NCBI GenBank assembly: GCA_947496705.1
Contig: CANMDW010000008.1
Span: forward strand, 1-64,000
Direction of reading: 5' to 3'
Length of the DNA stretch: 64,000 nt
DNA from: an uncultured Aquimarina sp.
Lineage (GTDB): Bacteria > Bacteroidota > Bacteroidia > Flavobacteriales > Flavobacteriaceae
Shown here: positions 26,044 through 34,490 of the stretch, one piece after another
Position numbering within the stretch: position 1 is the first letter of the stretch
Layout of the letters: the number at the start of each line of letters is the position of its first letter
Translations under genes and position numbers: made by a program
The notes under the pieces: generated by a model
Seen by the model: the letters and a program-made list of their open reading frames with translations, nothing else
Databases searched by the model: none
Told to the model about the DNA's origin: nothing

Positions 26044-27321
26044 ATGAAAAAGTTAGTGTTAATAATTATGATATCAACTTCGTTTTTCGGTTTATCGCAA
26101 GGAACATATGATGTAATCACCCTAAAGAACGGAAGTGTTATTGTCGGAGAGATTACAGAATTAAATTTTAATCAGGATTTAACCGTACAAACCAAGGATG
26201 GATATGGATTTATGTTCAGGGCTCAGGATATAAAAAGCATCAAAAAGGAACAACATACCAGAGCACAGCAGCAGGATGAACAGTTTAAAATGGTAATGCC
26301 CAGTAACACCATCTCGAATCAAAACCCTAATCAAATACATTCGCAAAACAATCCCCCTGGCAGTAGCTATACCGGACAATCAAGTCAAACTCCGAATTAT
26401 GGAGGTACTAACGTCTCTCCTACTCCATCAAATTTAGCTCAAAACAGATATTTTACTGCATCAACACCGCAATTGCAGCAAAATTATCAACAAACAATAC
26501 CAAACAACAATCAAAATTATAATGTTCAACCTCATAATAACTTGCCACAGAAGAGTTATCAGGATGCTTCGCCTCAACATATAAATAATCAGCACGGAAA
26601 CATAAATCGTCCCAATACGGCAAATACAATACAGTATAGTAATCAAGCGACTGCAGGATATCAAAACCCTCAGCAACAACTTCAAAATTATCAGAATCCT
26701 ACAGCTCAGTATGCTTCACAATACAACAGACAAGCGAGTGTTACTCCAAATTATACAAATCCCAATATGGCAACAGCAGCAAATAATAGCCCTCCTGCGC
26801 ATCAGATTGCTCCTTCAGGCACGAGAACTATTTCTCCCAATCAGGGCGTATATCAGCCAAATTCAAATCAAGCAATAAACATGTACACCACACCTAATCA
26901 AAACCAAGCTGGTATTGCATACCAAGCTAATACGACACCTGCATCCCCAATACTGGAAGCCAAACAAACTGCTAACCCAGATATCTTTACTGATATTAAT
27001 ACCTTAGGGAAGGTTAACAATACTGCTCCCAAAATTAATTGTATGGAAGGTTACGGGAATTTTTGTTTCGTAAACAACACAAGTAAAAATGTTCTGGTAA
27101 GCCTTCAAAAGAAACAACGAGATGGGTATTATGGAGATTACAAGGAAATTGCTATCGCGCCAAATTCTAAAGGATATTTCAATAACATAAAAGTAAATGA
27201 TTATCCTTTCTTTGTAAAAATCAAGAATTCTGTTCAAAATCAAAATAATTATGTGATCTTAGGAAGAGGAAATATCCGTGTACAACAATGTAAAACCGAA
27301 TATATCACTATTAATTACTAA
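26044..27321 (+). CDS. Secreted Gln/Asn-rich low-complexity protein
   Basis: 425 residues. Signal peptide MKKLVLIIMISTSFFGLSQG, then a small beta domain resembling the start of Bacteroidota envelope proteins (YDVITLKNGSVIVGEITELN...). About 215 residues of Q/N/P/Y-rich low complexity follow (roughly 90-310), then a beta-rich C-terminal domain with two Cys (NCMEGYGNFCFVNN) and a third near the end (VQQCKTEY). Family unknown. The central tract is prion-like in composition, so it may be a surface adhesin or matrix component; inference only. Confidence 0.75.
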   Translation: MKKLVLIIMISTSFFGLSQGTYDVITLKNGSVIVGEITELNFNQDLTVQTKDGYGFMFRAQDIKSIKKEQHTRAQQQDEQFKMVMPSNTISNQNPNQIHSQNNPPGSSYTGQSSQTPNYGGTNVSPTPSNLAQNRYFTASTPQLQQNYQQTIPNNNQNYNVQPHNNLPQKSYQDASPQHINNQHGNINRPNTANTIQYSNQATAGYQNPQQQLQNYQNPTAQYASQYNRQASVTPNYTNPNMATAANNSPPAHQIAPSGTRTISPNQGVYQPNSNQAINMYTTPNQNQAGIAYQANTTPASPILEAKQTANPDIFTDINTLGKVNNTAPKINCMEGYGNFCFVNNTSKNVLVSLQKKQRDGYYGDYKEIAIAPNSKGYFNNIKVNDYPFFVKIKNSVQNQNNYVILGRGNIRVQQCKTEYITINY

Positions 27322-27346
27322 AAAACCAGGTATTTCTACTCCCTAT

Positions 27347-27402
27347 AAAAACTATCTGAAAGCTTGATCTATGATCATAGATCAAGCTTTCAGATAGTTT
27401 TT
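27347..27402. terminator. 56-bp perfect palindrome, bidirectional terminator
   Basis: The sequence is perfectly self-complementary around TATGATCATA (centre 27374/27375), with A-tracts at the left end and T-tracts at the right. It lies between the converging Q/N-rich gene and dgkA, so both transcripts would end in a long stem followed by U residues. Confidence 0.85.
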
Positions 27403-27405
27403 TTA

Positions 27406-27774
27406 TCAAAAAAAATACGGGATATAAATAACAAAACCAACAATCAATGCCGTAATCGCAGCAATAAAAACAGCTCCCGCTGCTACATCCTTAATAAAAC
27501 CTATTTTGTCATGAAAATCGGGATGTATAAAATCGGCTATAGCTTCAATGGTGGTATTTATTCCTTCGATACTCATCACCAGGCCAATGGCAAAAATTTG
27601 CAAAATCCATTCTGTTGTAGTAATCTTAAAATAAAATCCCAGTACAGTCATGATCAAAGCGATCCCAGCTTGTACCTGAATACTTGGTTCGGTTTTCAAT
27701 AATAATAATGCACCTTTAAAGGCATAACCACAACCACGTAGCCTGCCAGAAATGAATGTATAGATTTTATTCAT
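27406..27774 (-). CDS. dgkA: Diacylglycerol kinase family protein (DgkA)
   Basis: 122 residues with three membrane helices. DgkA signatures: GRLRGCGYAFKGALLLLKTEPSIQVQ and SIEGINTTIEAIADFIHPDFHDKIGFIKDVAAGAVFI (Glu and Asp of the active site). It phosphorylates diacylglycerol or undecaprenol at the inner membrane. Lies 6 bp downstream of tpx and probably shares its transcript. Confidence 0.9.
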   Translation of the reverse strand: MNKIYTFISGRLRGCGYAFKGALLLLKTEPSIQVQAGIALIMTVLGFYFKITTTEWILQIFAIGLVMSIEGINTTIEAIADFIHPDFHDKIGFIKDVAAGAVFIAAITALIVGFVIYIPYFF

Positions 27775-27780
27775 TATATG

Positions 27781-28281
27781 TTAAGACAAAGTATTAAGTG
27801 CTGCCGAATAATTTGGTTCCTGTACAATTTCGGGTACCTGTTCGGTATAGGTAACAATTCCATTTTCATCAAGAACGATAACTGCCCTGGAATGTAATCC
27901 TTGCAGGGGGCCGTCTGTAATTTCCAATCCATAATCTTTACCAAATTTCCCTGTTCTATAATCGGAATGATTAACCACATTTTTCAGTCCTTCAGCACCA
28001 CAGAAACGATCTTGGGCAAAAGGTAAATCATGAGAAATACATAAAACCTTTGTATTGGATAAATTACTTGCCTCTTTATTAAATTCTCTTACCGAAGTAG
28101 CGCAAATACCTGTGTCTATTGATGGAAAAACATTTAAGACAACTCTTGATCCTTTATAATCTGATAATTTGGAGGTAGAAAGGTCTGTGTTTACCAATTC
28201 AAAATCTGGAGCTTTTTCACCTATTTCAGGTAAATTTCCGTTGGTATGTATAGCATTTCCTTTTAATGTTATCGTAGCCAT
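27781..28281 (-). CDS. tpx: Thiol peroxidase Tpx
   Basis: 166 residues, atypical 2-Cys peroxiredoxin. The peroxidatic Cys60 is in PSIDTGICATSV and the resolving Cys94 in AQDRFCGAEG. It reduces hydrogen and alkyl hydroperoxides with thioredoxin as donor. Lies next to the thioredoxin/peroxiredoxin operon, forming a peroxide-defence neighbourhood. Confidence 0.95.
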   Translation of the reverse strand: MATITLKGNAIHTNGNLPEIGEKAPDFELVNTDLSTSKLSDYKGSRVVLNVFPSIDTGICATSVREFNKEASNLSNTKVLCISHDLPFAQDRFCGAEGLKNVVNHSDYRTGKFGKDYGLEITDGPLQGLHSRAVIVLDENGIVTYTEQVPEIVQEPNYSAALNTLS

Positions 28282-28357
28282 AATAAAATGATTGTTATTT
28301 TGTGCCTTAAAATTAGTAAGATTATATGATACTTTTGGTAAAGTTTTCAGAAAATAA

Positions 28358-28390
28358 AAAGCCCTCTACATCAGAAGGCTTTACTTTTTT
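28358..28390 (-). terminator. Intrinsic terminator of the peroxiredoxin operon
   Basis: The stem AAAGCC/GGCTTT (28358-28382) is followed on the minus strand by TTTTTATTTT. It lies just after the DUF6952 gene stop and before tpx. Confidence 0.7.
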
Positions 28391-28395
28391 CTTTT

Positions 28396-28653
28396 TCAAG
28401 TATCTATCGATCCCAAAACTCTCTGCATAAAAATGTTGAGTGCTTCTTTTTTTGGAGTGCCTTCTTTTATCATTTTATCTACTTCTAATGCTCCATACAT
28501 ATTAGAAATCAATTCTCCAATAACATCCAATTCTTCATCTTTGAGTGAAGGTACTTCGGTAAGAGCTTCTAATGTTTCTATCGTTTCAACAATAAAATCT
28601 TCATCATTTTGCTCGATAAAACCGGTAAGATGCTTAATTATTGGTAACTTCAT
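28396..28653 (-). CDS. DUF6952 family small protein
   Basis: 85 residues, acidic, helical (MKLPIIKHLTGFIEQNDEDFIVETIETLEALTEV...). I know it as the small protein that regularly follows thioredoxin and AhpC/Prx in Bacteroidota; function unknown. It overlaps the thioredoxin gene by 20 bp, so the two are translationally coupled. Confidence 0.8.
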   Translation of the reverse strand: MKLPIIKHLTGFIEQNDEDFIVETIETLEALTEVPSLKDEELDVIGELISNMYGALEVDKMIKEGTPKKEALNIFMQRVLGSIDT

Positions 28654-28948
28654 CTACTAATTCTTTTAAAACTTCAAATTTATTAGTTTGCACCTGATTT
28701 ACAAAAGCTCCATTCTTGAATGCAGCAAATGTAGGGAGGTTATCGACCGTAGCCATTTTTCTGGATTCAGGATATTTTTCAGCATCTACTATAATAAAAG
28801 TAGTATCGGTGTTTTCTGAAGCTAATTTTTTGAATTTTGGCTTCATAATTCTGCAATTACCACACCAGGAAGCAGAATATTGAACAATTACGATATTGTT
28901 GCCTTCTACTATTTGCGAAAGATTGTCTTGTGCTAATTCTTGAACCAT
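28634..28948 (-). CDS. Thioredoxin-family protein with CGNC active site
   Basis: 104 residues, single thioredoxin fold. The active site is SASWCGNCRIMKP (Cys29, Cys32), replacing the canonical CGPC, and the cis-Pro lies in TVDNLPTFAAF. It is probably the reductant for the upstream peroxiredoxin. Middle gene of the operon peroxiredoxin-thioredoxin-DUF6952. Confidence 0.9.
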   Translation of the reverse strand: MVQELAQDNLSQIVEGNNIVIVQYSASWCGNCRIMKPKFKKLASENTDTTFIIVDAEKYPESRKMATVDNLPTFAAFKNGAFVNQVQTNKFEVLKELVDEVTNN

Positions 28949-29022
28949 TCTGTCTGAATTACAATTAAAAACAAAATTTCTCCAGGCAATAGCATCCAGA
29001 GAAATTCTGTTATAATATATTA

Positions 29023-29661
29023 TTAATTAGAAGCAAGATATGAAGCAACTCCTTCTCTATTAGCATTCATAGCCTCTTTTCCTTCTTCCCAGTTGGCAGG
29101 GCATACTTCTCCATTCTTTTGCACATGCGTATATGCATCTATTAATCTCAAAAACTCAGCTACATTTCTTCCCACGGGCATATGGTTAATCCCTTCATGA
29201 AAAACCGTTCCTTCTTCATCAATTAAATAAGTGGCTCTATAGGTTACATTATCGCCTTCTACCGTTACAACTCCGGTCTCTTCATTATACGTTTCATTGG
29301 TGATATCAAGAATACCTAAAATGCTAGACAGATTACGGTTAGAATCTGCAAGTATTGGATAGGTTACTCCTTCTATGCCTCCATTATCTTTTGATGTATT
29401 TAACCATGCAAAATGCACCTCTGGAGTATCACAAGATGCTCCAATTACGATCGTATTTCTTTTTTCAAACTCTGCCATAGCCTCCTGAAAAGCATGCAGT
29501 TCTGTAGGGCACACAAATGTAAAGTCTTTAGGGTACCAGAAAAGTAATACTTTTTTGTTTTTGTTTTTTGCTTCTTCTAGAACATTGATTTTGAAAGTAT
29601 CTCCCATATCATTCATTGCATCTACGTCCAGATTCGGGAATTTTTTGCCTACAAATACCAT
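29023..29661 (-). CDS. Typical 2-Cys peroxiredoxin (AhpC/Prx type)
   Basis: 212 residues with the peroxidatic Cys51 in PKDFTFVCPTE and the resolving Cys in NGEVCPANW near the C-terminus. It reduces hydrogen peroxide and organic peroxides in the cytoplasm. First gene of the operon. A predicted -7 box TATATTTG lies 36 bp upstream of the start. Confidence 0.95.
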   Translation of the reverse strand: MVFVGKKFPNLDVDAMNDMGDTFKINVLEEAKNKNKKVLLFWYPKDFTFVCPTELHAFQEAMAEFEKRNTIVIGASCDTPEVHFAWLNTSKDNGGIEGVTYPILADSNRNLSSILGILDITNETYNEETGVVTVEGDNVTYRATYLIDEEGTVFHEGINHMPVGRNVAEFLRLIDAYTHVQKNGEVCPANWEEGKEAMNANREGVASYLASN

Positions 29662-29696
29662 ATATTTATCTTTTAAAATTTATTAATTTTTCAGCG

Positions 29697-29704
29697 CAAA
29701 TATA
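29697..29704 (-). promoter_or_regulatory. -7 box of the peroxiredoxin operon
   Basis: The minus strand reads TATATTTG, a perfect TAnnTTTG, 36 bp upstream of the start. No TTTG is seen at 19-23 bp further upstream, so activation by a regulator is possible. Confidence 0.5.
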
Positions 29705-30011
29705 CACCTACTTATATAAGAATAATGTGTACTTAATTTTAATTATTTATATTTAGATAGTTTTTTCTAATATTTAACTGTTGTACATTTAGAAGTAAAT
29801 AGCACAAAATATAGAATTAATCCTCATTTTTTGCCTCTATCCTGATAGTTATCGGGAGGAAAAAAATTGAAGAAATAGTTTCTAAATGCACAACGGGTAC
29901 TATTTAATTAATTCTTATAAAATTTTAAAATTCCTACATAAAAATAGGTTTACTTACAAAAATTACGGATAAATTACACTTTTTGTACGGTGAATTACAC
30001 ATTGTTAAATC
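29705..30011. other. Divergent intergenic region with a small palindrome
   Basis: Between the peroxiredoxin operon and the hybrid kinase. It contains TCCTGATAGTTATCGGGA at about 29839-29856, a dispersed palindrome type. Otherwise AT-rich with nothing else I would call. Confidence 0.45.
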
Positions 30012-30019
30012 TATTTTTG
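30012..30019 (+). promoter_or_regulatory. -7 box of the hybrid kinase gene
   Basis: TATTTTTG (TAnnTTTG) lies 40 bp before the TTG start at 30059. A TTTG at 29982-29985 is 26 bp further upstream, slightly longer than usual. The box falls inside the longest frame (GTG at 29990), which argues for the shorter protein. Confidence 0.45.
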
Positions 30020-30058
30020 TATTTTCGTCACCAAAACTTAACCCTGAATAATCAAAAG

Positions 30059-32293
30059 TTGAAAAACTATATTCAACATATAATCCTCTTATTTTTAGTA
30101 GGTTTTACTCAACTTGTACAATCTCAATCCTCTCTGACTTCTGACAGTATACAAAGCTATATTGCAAAAGCCGAAGCCCTGCAAAGAGAATACAAATATG
30201 AAAAATCACTGGAGATCGCGAAGGTCGCTTTGCAAAATGCTCAATATAACAACGATGATAAAAGCCTTGGGCATATCTATAACATAATTGCAAAGAATTA
30301 TGAGATTAATGAGGATGACAGTAAAGCAAGAAGTAATTATTGGAGGGCATTGGTGTATGCTCAAAGTTCTAATAGTAAGGTATTAGAAACAGATCTTTAT
30401 AATAATCTTGCCCATGTATATACCAAACACAATCTTACCCGAAAAAAAGGAGTGGATTATTATAAAAAATCATACGAATATGCAATCGGGCTAAACGATA
30501 CGGTTAGAATGATAAGACCTTTATTAAATCTTGGTGAGTATTATATCTCAAGAAATGATTTTGACAGTGCTTTTGAATATCTTTCACCGGCAAGGAAACT
30601 AATTGATGAGAATTCTTCAAATCTCGTTAAAACCAAAATAAACGGACTTTTAGGAAAGTATTTCCTAAGCATAAGAGAATATGATATCGCTGAAGAGCAT
30701 ATAGACCAGGCAATCTCATATGCCTTGGGTGAGACCAAGAACAAGAATAACAATGATCAACAAATTTCTACCTATTATGAAGAGTTAGCTTCTGCATACG
30801 AAACAAAATCTGAACACCATCGTAAGTTACAAGACTATCAAAAGGCATATACTTTTCAAAAGAAACAATTTCAAAATATACTGAAAGCAAAAGAGTTCAA
30901 AAAATTAATCGAACTGCAAAGAGCTAATATCAAATATGAGGTTGATTTATATGAGGAAAAGATTAAAAAAGCCGAATCTGAAAAAAAAGAAAGTGAATCT
31001 GAAGTGTTGAAATGGAGGATTAGCATCATTCTGGGTGTTATTTTGATTCTAATTTCTTTGGCATTCCTTATTAGTTCCTACAAGAACAATATTCAGAAGA
31101 AAAGGTTAAACAGCGATCTAATTGAAAAAAACAAAGAATTAATTAGTGCAAAAGAGACCGCCGAACAGGTATCCACATTAAAATCTCAGTTTATATCTAC
31201 TGTGAGTCACGAGCTCAGAACGCCACTATATGGTGTTATAGGGCTTACTTCTTTGTTGATGGAGAATCCAGATAAAAAGAAAAAAAGTGAATATTTAGAA
31301 TCATTGAAGTTTTCGGGAGATTATCTTTTGGCTTTAATTAACGATGTGTTACAATTAAGTAAAATAGAAACCAACGAGGTGAGACTAGAAAAAGTTTCCT
31401 TTGATATCAGGTCGCTTATCGAAGGAATTGTCAATTCTCTGCATACCAAGCAAAAGAGCAATAATAATACTGTTCACATTGATATTGATAAAAAAATAAA
31501 TACAACATTACTGGGGGATTCTGTACGACTATCTCAAATATTAATAAACCTGATCGGAAATGCCCTGAAGTTTACCAAAAATGGAAATATATGGATTACT
31601 GTAAAATGCATGGAGTATCTTGATGATAGTTATACCCTGCGTTTTATTGTAAAAGATGACGGAATTGGAATCCCTAAAAATAAACAACAAACCATTTTTG
31701 ATAATTTTGCGCAGGTAAAAAATGAAAACCAGGAATATGAAGGAACGGGATTAGGGTTAGCTATTGTTAAAAAATTAATTCAACTTCATGAAAGTGAAAT
31801 TCACATAAAAAGTAGAGAAGATAAAGGTTCTGAATTTTATTTTGATCTTTCTTATGAAAAAGCGGTCAAAGAAGAAGAGATATCTCTTAAAACCGGAGAA
31901 AATCTAAGTATCGGAACCAGCAATTTTAATGTTCTTATTGTAGATGACAACAAAATAAATCAGATTGTCACTCAAAATATCCTTAAAAAGAAAGGATATA
32001 CCGGCGATATAGCAAGTAATGGTATGGATGCCATCAAAATGTTGAAAAATGAAAAATTTGATTTGGTATTGATGGATATAAACATGCCCGAAATGAATGG
32101 CCTCGAGGCTACCAAGGTAATTAGAACCTTTAATACCCACATCCCAATCATCGCATTAACGGCTGTTGAGGAAGGAGAAGTAAGAAACCAGGCACTAGCA
32201 GTAGGTATGAATGATGTGATCATCAAGCCTTACGATACTCAACAATTCTTTCAAACGATCATGAGAAACATCTCAAAAGTAAAAATGGTTTAA
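30059..32293 (+). CDS. TPR-domain hybrid histidine kinase
   Basis: About 744 residues from a TTG start (KNYIQHIILLFLVGFTQLVQ is a good signal peptide); a longer frame from the GTG at 29990 exists. Order: signal peptide, TPR repeats (about 25-270), coiled coil, membrane helix (ISIILGVILILISLAFLI), HisKA with FISTVSHELRTPLYG, HATPase (NLIGNALKFTKNG, DDGIGIP, GTGLGLAIVKKL), and a C-terminal receiver with the phosphoacceptor Asp in LVLMDINMPEMNG. No DNA-binding output; phosphotransfer partner not visible. Single gene. Confidence 0.9.
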   Translation: MKNYIQHIILLFLVGFTQLVQSQSSLTSDSIQSYIAKAEALQREYKYEKSLEIAKVALQNAQYNNDDKSLGHIYNIIAKNYEINEDDSKARSNYWRALVYAQSSNSKVLETDLYNNLAHVYTKHNLTRKKGVDYYKKSYEYAIGLNDTVRMIRPLLNLGEYYISRNDFDSAFEYLSPARKLIDENSSNLVKTKINGLLGKYFLSIREYDIAEEHIDQAISYALGETKNKNNNDQQISTYYEELASAYETKSEHHRKLQDYQKAYTFQKKQFQNILKAKEFKKLIELQRANIKYEVDLYEEKIKKAESEKKESESEVLKWRISIILGVILILISLAFLISSYKNNIQKKRLNSDLIEKNKELISAKETAEQVSTLKSQFISTVSHELRTPLYGVIGLTSLLMENPDKKKKSEYLESLKFSGDYLLALINDVLQLSKIETNEVRLEKVSFDIRSLIEGIVNSLHTKQKSNNNTVHIDIDKKINTTLLGDSVRLSQILINLIGNALKFTKNGNIWITVKCMEYLDDSYTLRFIVKDDGIGIPKNKQQTIFDNFAQVKNENQEYEGTGLGLAIVKKLIQLHESEIHIKSREDKGSEFYFDLSYEKAVKEEEISLKTGENLSIGTSNFNVLIVDDNKINQIVTQNILKKKGYTGDIASNGMDAIKMLKNEKFDLVLMDINMPEMNGLEATKVIRTFNTHIPIIALTAVEEGEVRNQALAVGMNDVIIKPYDTQQFFQTIMRNISKVKMV

Positions 32294-32413
32294 TTAGACA
32301 AAAACTAATATATATACTATTCGCTATTCGTAATATAATCTGTTAAATGCTATTTCGTTTCTTCTGAATATCTTAATTTAGATGTGAAAACTTCAGGACT
32401 TATTACATTACAT

Positions 32414-33583
32414 ATGGATTCAAAAAAAATGGGTTTTAATACCATCTGCACACATCTGGGTGAAATCAAGGACAAGCAATTCAAGGGAGCTATATCACCC
32501 ATATATCTTTCTACATCCTATGCGTTTGAAGATGTGGATGTAAAACGCTATCCCAGATATTTCAATACTCCAAACCAGGAAGCTCTTTGTAAAAAGATAG
32601 CAGCACTCGAAAATGGAGAAGCAGCACTAATCTTTGGTAGCGGAATGGCAGCCATCAGTACAACACTGTTTGCTTTTCTTCAAAAAGGAGATCACATTGT
32701 TTTACAACGAACTCTTTATGGAGGAACTATCAACCTTGTGAATGAAGAATTTATAAAACACGGGATAGAATATTCTTATACAGATTCACAAACAACAGAA
32801 GGTTTTGCACAAAAAATAAAACCCAATACAAAAGTAATTTATATAGAAACTCCTTCTAATCCTTTACTCACAATTACAGATATTAAAGCCGTTGCAGAAT
32901 TGGCGAATAAGAATGGGATCATTACTATGATCGATAATACTTTTGCTTCTCCTGTAAACCAAAATCCTATAGAATTGGGCATAGACATTGTCTTACATTC
33001 TGCAACCAAATATTTAGGCGGGCATAGTGATATCTTGGCAGGTACTGTAATTTCGACAGAAAAAAACATGGATCAAATTTTTCATGTTGCCAAAAATTTT
33101 GGTGGTAGCCTAAGTGACTTTACGGTCTGGATGCTTGAAAGAAGTATAAAAACCCTAGGAATTAGAGTAAAACGCCAAAATAAAAATGCTTTTCGATTGG
33201 CCAAATGGCTTAAGGGCCATGAAGATATTTCTTCAGTATATTATCCCGGACTAAAGTCTCACCCCGATCATGAGATTGCCAAAAAGCAAATGAAAGGTTA
33301 TGGAGGCATGCTTTCTTTTGAATTAAAAGAAGGGTTGAATGCCAGTAAATTTCAGAAAGAATTAAAGCTTATAAAAAGTTCTATGAGCCTGGCAGGGGTA
33401 GAAAGCACCATACTCTCCCCTACTCTTACATCACATGCTTTACTCTCGGAAGAAGAAAAAAATCTACAAGGTATAAAAGATGGATTGCTTAGATTTAGTG
33501 TAGGTATTGAAGAAAAAGAGGATTTAATGCAAGATATTCAACAAGCCATAGAGAAAATAAAAATCTTAGCATTAGAACATTAA
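32414..33583 (+). CDS. Cys/Met-metabolism PLP lyase (methionine gamma-lyase/cystathionine gamma-synthase type)
   Basis: 389 residues from the ATG at 32414 (a GTG at 32384 is possible but less likely). Features: YPRYFNTPNQEALCKKIAALENGEAALIFGSGMAAIS, IDNTFASP, and the PLP Lys in LHSATKYLGGHSD. Trans-sulfuration family; exact reaction (gamma-lyase, gamma-synthase or sulfhydrylase) not decidable. The stop is followed at once by the bshB1 start, so a link to thiol metabolism is plausible. Confidence 0.88.
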   Translation: MDSKKMGFNTICTHLGEIKDKQFKGAISPIYLSTSYAFEDVDVKRYPRYFNTPNQEALCKKIAALENGEAALIFGSGMAAISTTLFAFLQKGDHIVLQRTLYGGTINLVNEEFIKHGIEYSYTDSQTTEGFAQKIKPNTKVIYIETPSNPLLTITDIKAVAELANKNGIITMIDNTFASPVNQNPIELGIDIVLHSATKYLGGHSDILAGTVISTEKNMDQIFHVAKNFGGSLSDFTVWMLERSIKTLGIRVKRQNKNAFRLAKWLKGHEDISSVYYPGLKSHPDHEIAKKQMKGYGGMLSFELKEGLNASKFQKELKLIKSSMSLAGVESTILSPTLTSHALLSEEEKNLQGIKDGLLRFSVGIEEKEDLMQDIQQAIEKIKILALEH

Positions 33584-34303
33584 ATGATGAAATTAGATAT
33601 TCTTGCCATAGGTGCTCATCCAGATGATGTAGAATTAAGCTGTTCAGGCACAATTGCCAAAGAAGTTGATAGCGGAAAGAAAGTTGGAATACTGGATCTT
33701 ACCCAAGGAGAGTTAGGAACCAGAGGCACGCCAGAAATTAGAGATCAAGAGGCTAAAAAAGCATCAGAAATATTGGGCGTCTCTACTCGCGAAAATCTTG
33801 GTTTTAGAGACGGTTTTTTTATGAATGATGAAAACCACCAGTTGGAAATAATTAAAATTTTAAGGAAATACAAACCAGATATTGTATTATGCAATGCCGT
33901 AACCGACCGCCACATTGATCATGGCAGAGGAAGTAAATTAGTCAGTGATGCCTGTTTCTTATCGGGTCTTCGGAAAATTAATACTGTATTGAATTATAAA
34001 ACTCAGGAAGCCTGGAGGCCAAAGCATGTGTATCACTATATACAGTGGAAACATATTGAACCTGATTTTGTGGTAGACATAAGCAATCATATGGATAAAA
34101 AGATGGAAAGTGTAATGGCATACACCTCTCAGTTTTATAGTGAAGATAGCGAGGAACCAACCACTCCTATATCTAGTAAGAATTTTATGGACAGCATAAA
34201 ATACAGAGCTGCAGACTTAGGGCGAATCATTGATGTAAAATATGCCGAAGGATTTACGGTAGAGCGCTATGTAGCAGTAGATTCTATTTTTGATTTAATT
34301 TAA
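33584..34303 (+). CDS. bshB1: Bacillithiol biosynthesis deacetylase BshB1
   Basis: 239 residues, LmbE/PIG-L zinc deacetylase. Zinc motif AIGAHPDDVELSCSGT and TDRHIDHGRGSKL; typical BshB1 strings LTQGELGTRGTPEIRDQEA and LGFRDGFF. It removes acetate from GlcNAc-malate in bacillithiol synthesis. ATG directly abuts the preceding stop (zero gap), so the two genes form one operon. Start may be the second Met, 3 bp later. Confidence 0.92.
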   Translation: MMKLDILAIGAHPDDVELSCSGTIAKEVDSGKKVGILDLTQGELGTRGTPEIRDQEAKKASEILGVSTRENLGFRDGFFMNDENHQLEIIKILRKYKPDIVLCNAVTDRHIDHGRGSKLVSDACFLSGLRKINTVLNYKTQEAWRPKHVYHYIQWKHIEPDFVVDISNHMDKKMESVMAYTSQFYSEDSEEPTTPISSKNFMDSIKYRAADLGRIIDVKYAEGFTVERYVAVDSIFDLI

Positions 34304-34315
34304 TCTTAAAAATTG

Positions 34316-34346
34316 TTTGTATAAATAGAGAAATACTTTATTTTTG
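34316..34346 (+). promoter_or_regulatory. Promoter of tRNA-His
   Basis: TTTG (34316-34319), 19-bp spacer, TATTTTTG (34339-34346): an excellent Bacteroidota promoter, 17 bp before the tRNA. Confidence 0.75.
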
Positions 34347-34363
34347 CACCCTAAATTTACATG

Positions 34364-34437
34364 GTGGTTGTAGCTCAGTTGGTTAGAGCGCCTGATTGTG
34401 GTTCAGGAGGTCGTCGGTTCGAAACCGATCTTCCACC
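34364..34437 (+). tRNA. tRNA-His (anticodon GTG)
   Basis: Cloverleaf with D-stem GCTC/GAGC, anticodon stem CCTGA/TCAGG around the loop TTGTGGT (anticodon GTG), and T-loop TTCGAAA. Acceptor arm GTGGTTG pairs with CTTCCAC except for two internal T-T oppositions. The extra G (34363) opposite C34437 fits the G-1 of tRNA-His. CCA is not encoded. Confidence 0.93.
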
Positions 34438-34444
34438 CTTCTCC

Positions 34445-34471
34445 AAAAGCCCTTTTTTCAAGGGCTTTTTT
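34445..34471 (+). terminator. Terminator after tRNA-His
   Basis: Stem AAAAGCCCTT/AAGGGCTTTT (34445-34469) followed by T residues. It also faces the converging M28 peptidase gene. Confidence 0.8.
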
Positions 34472-34490
34472 ATGTTTTTAGTTTTTACTT

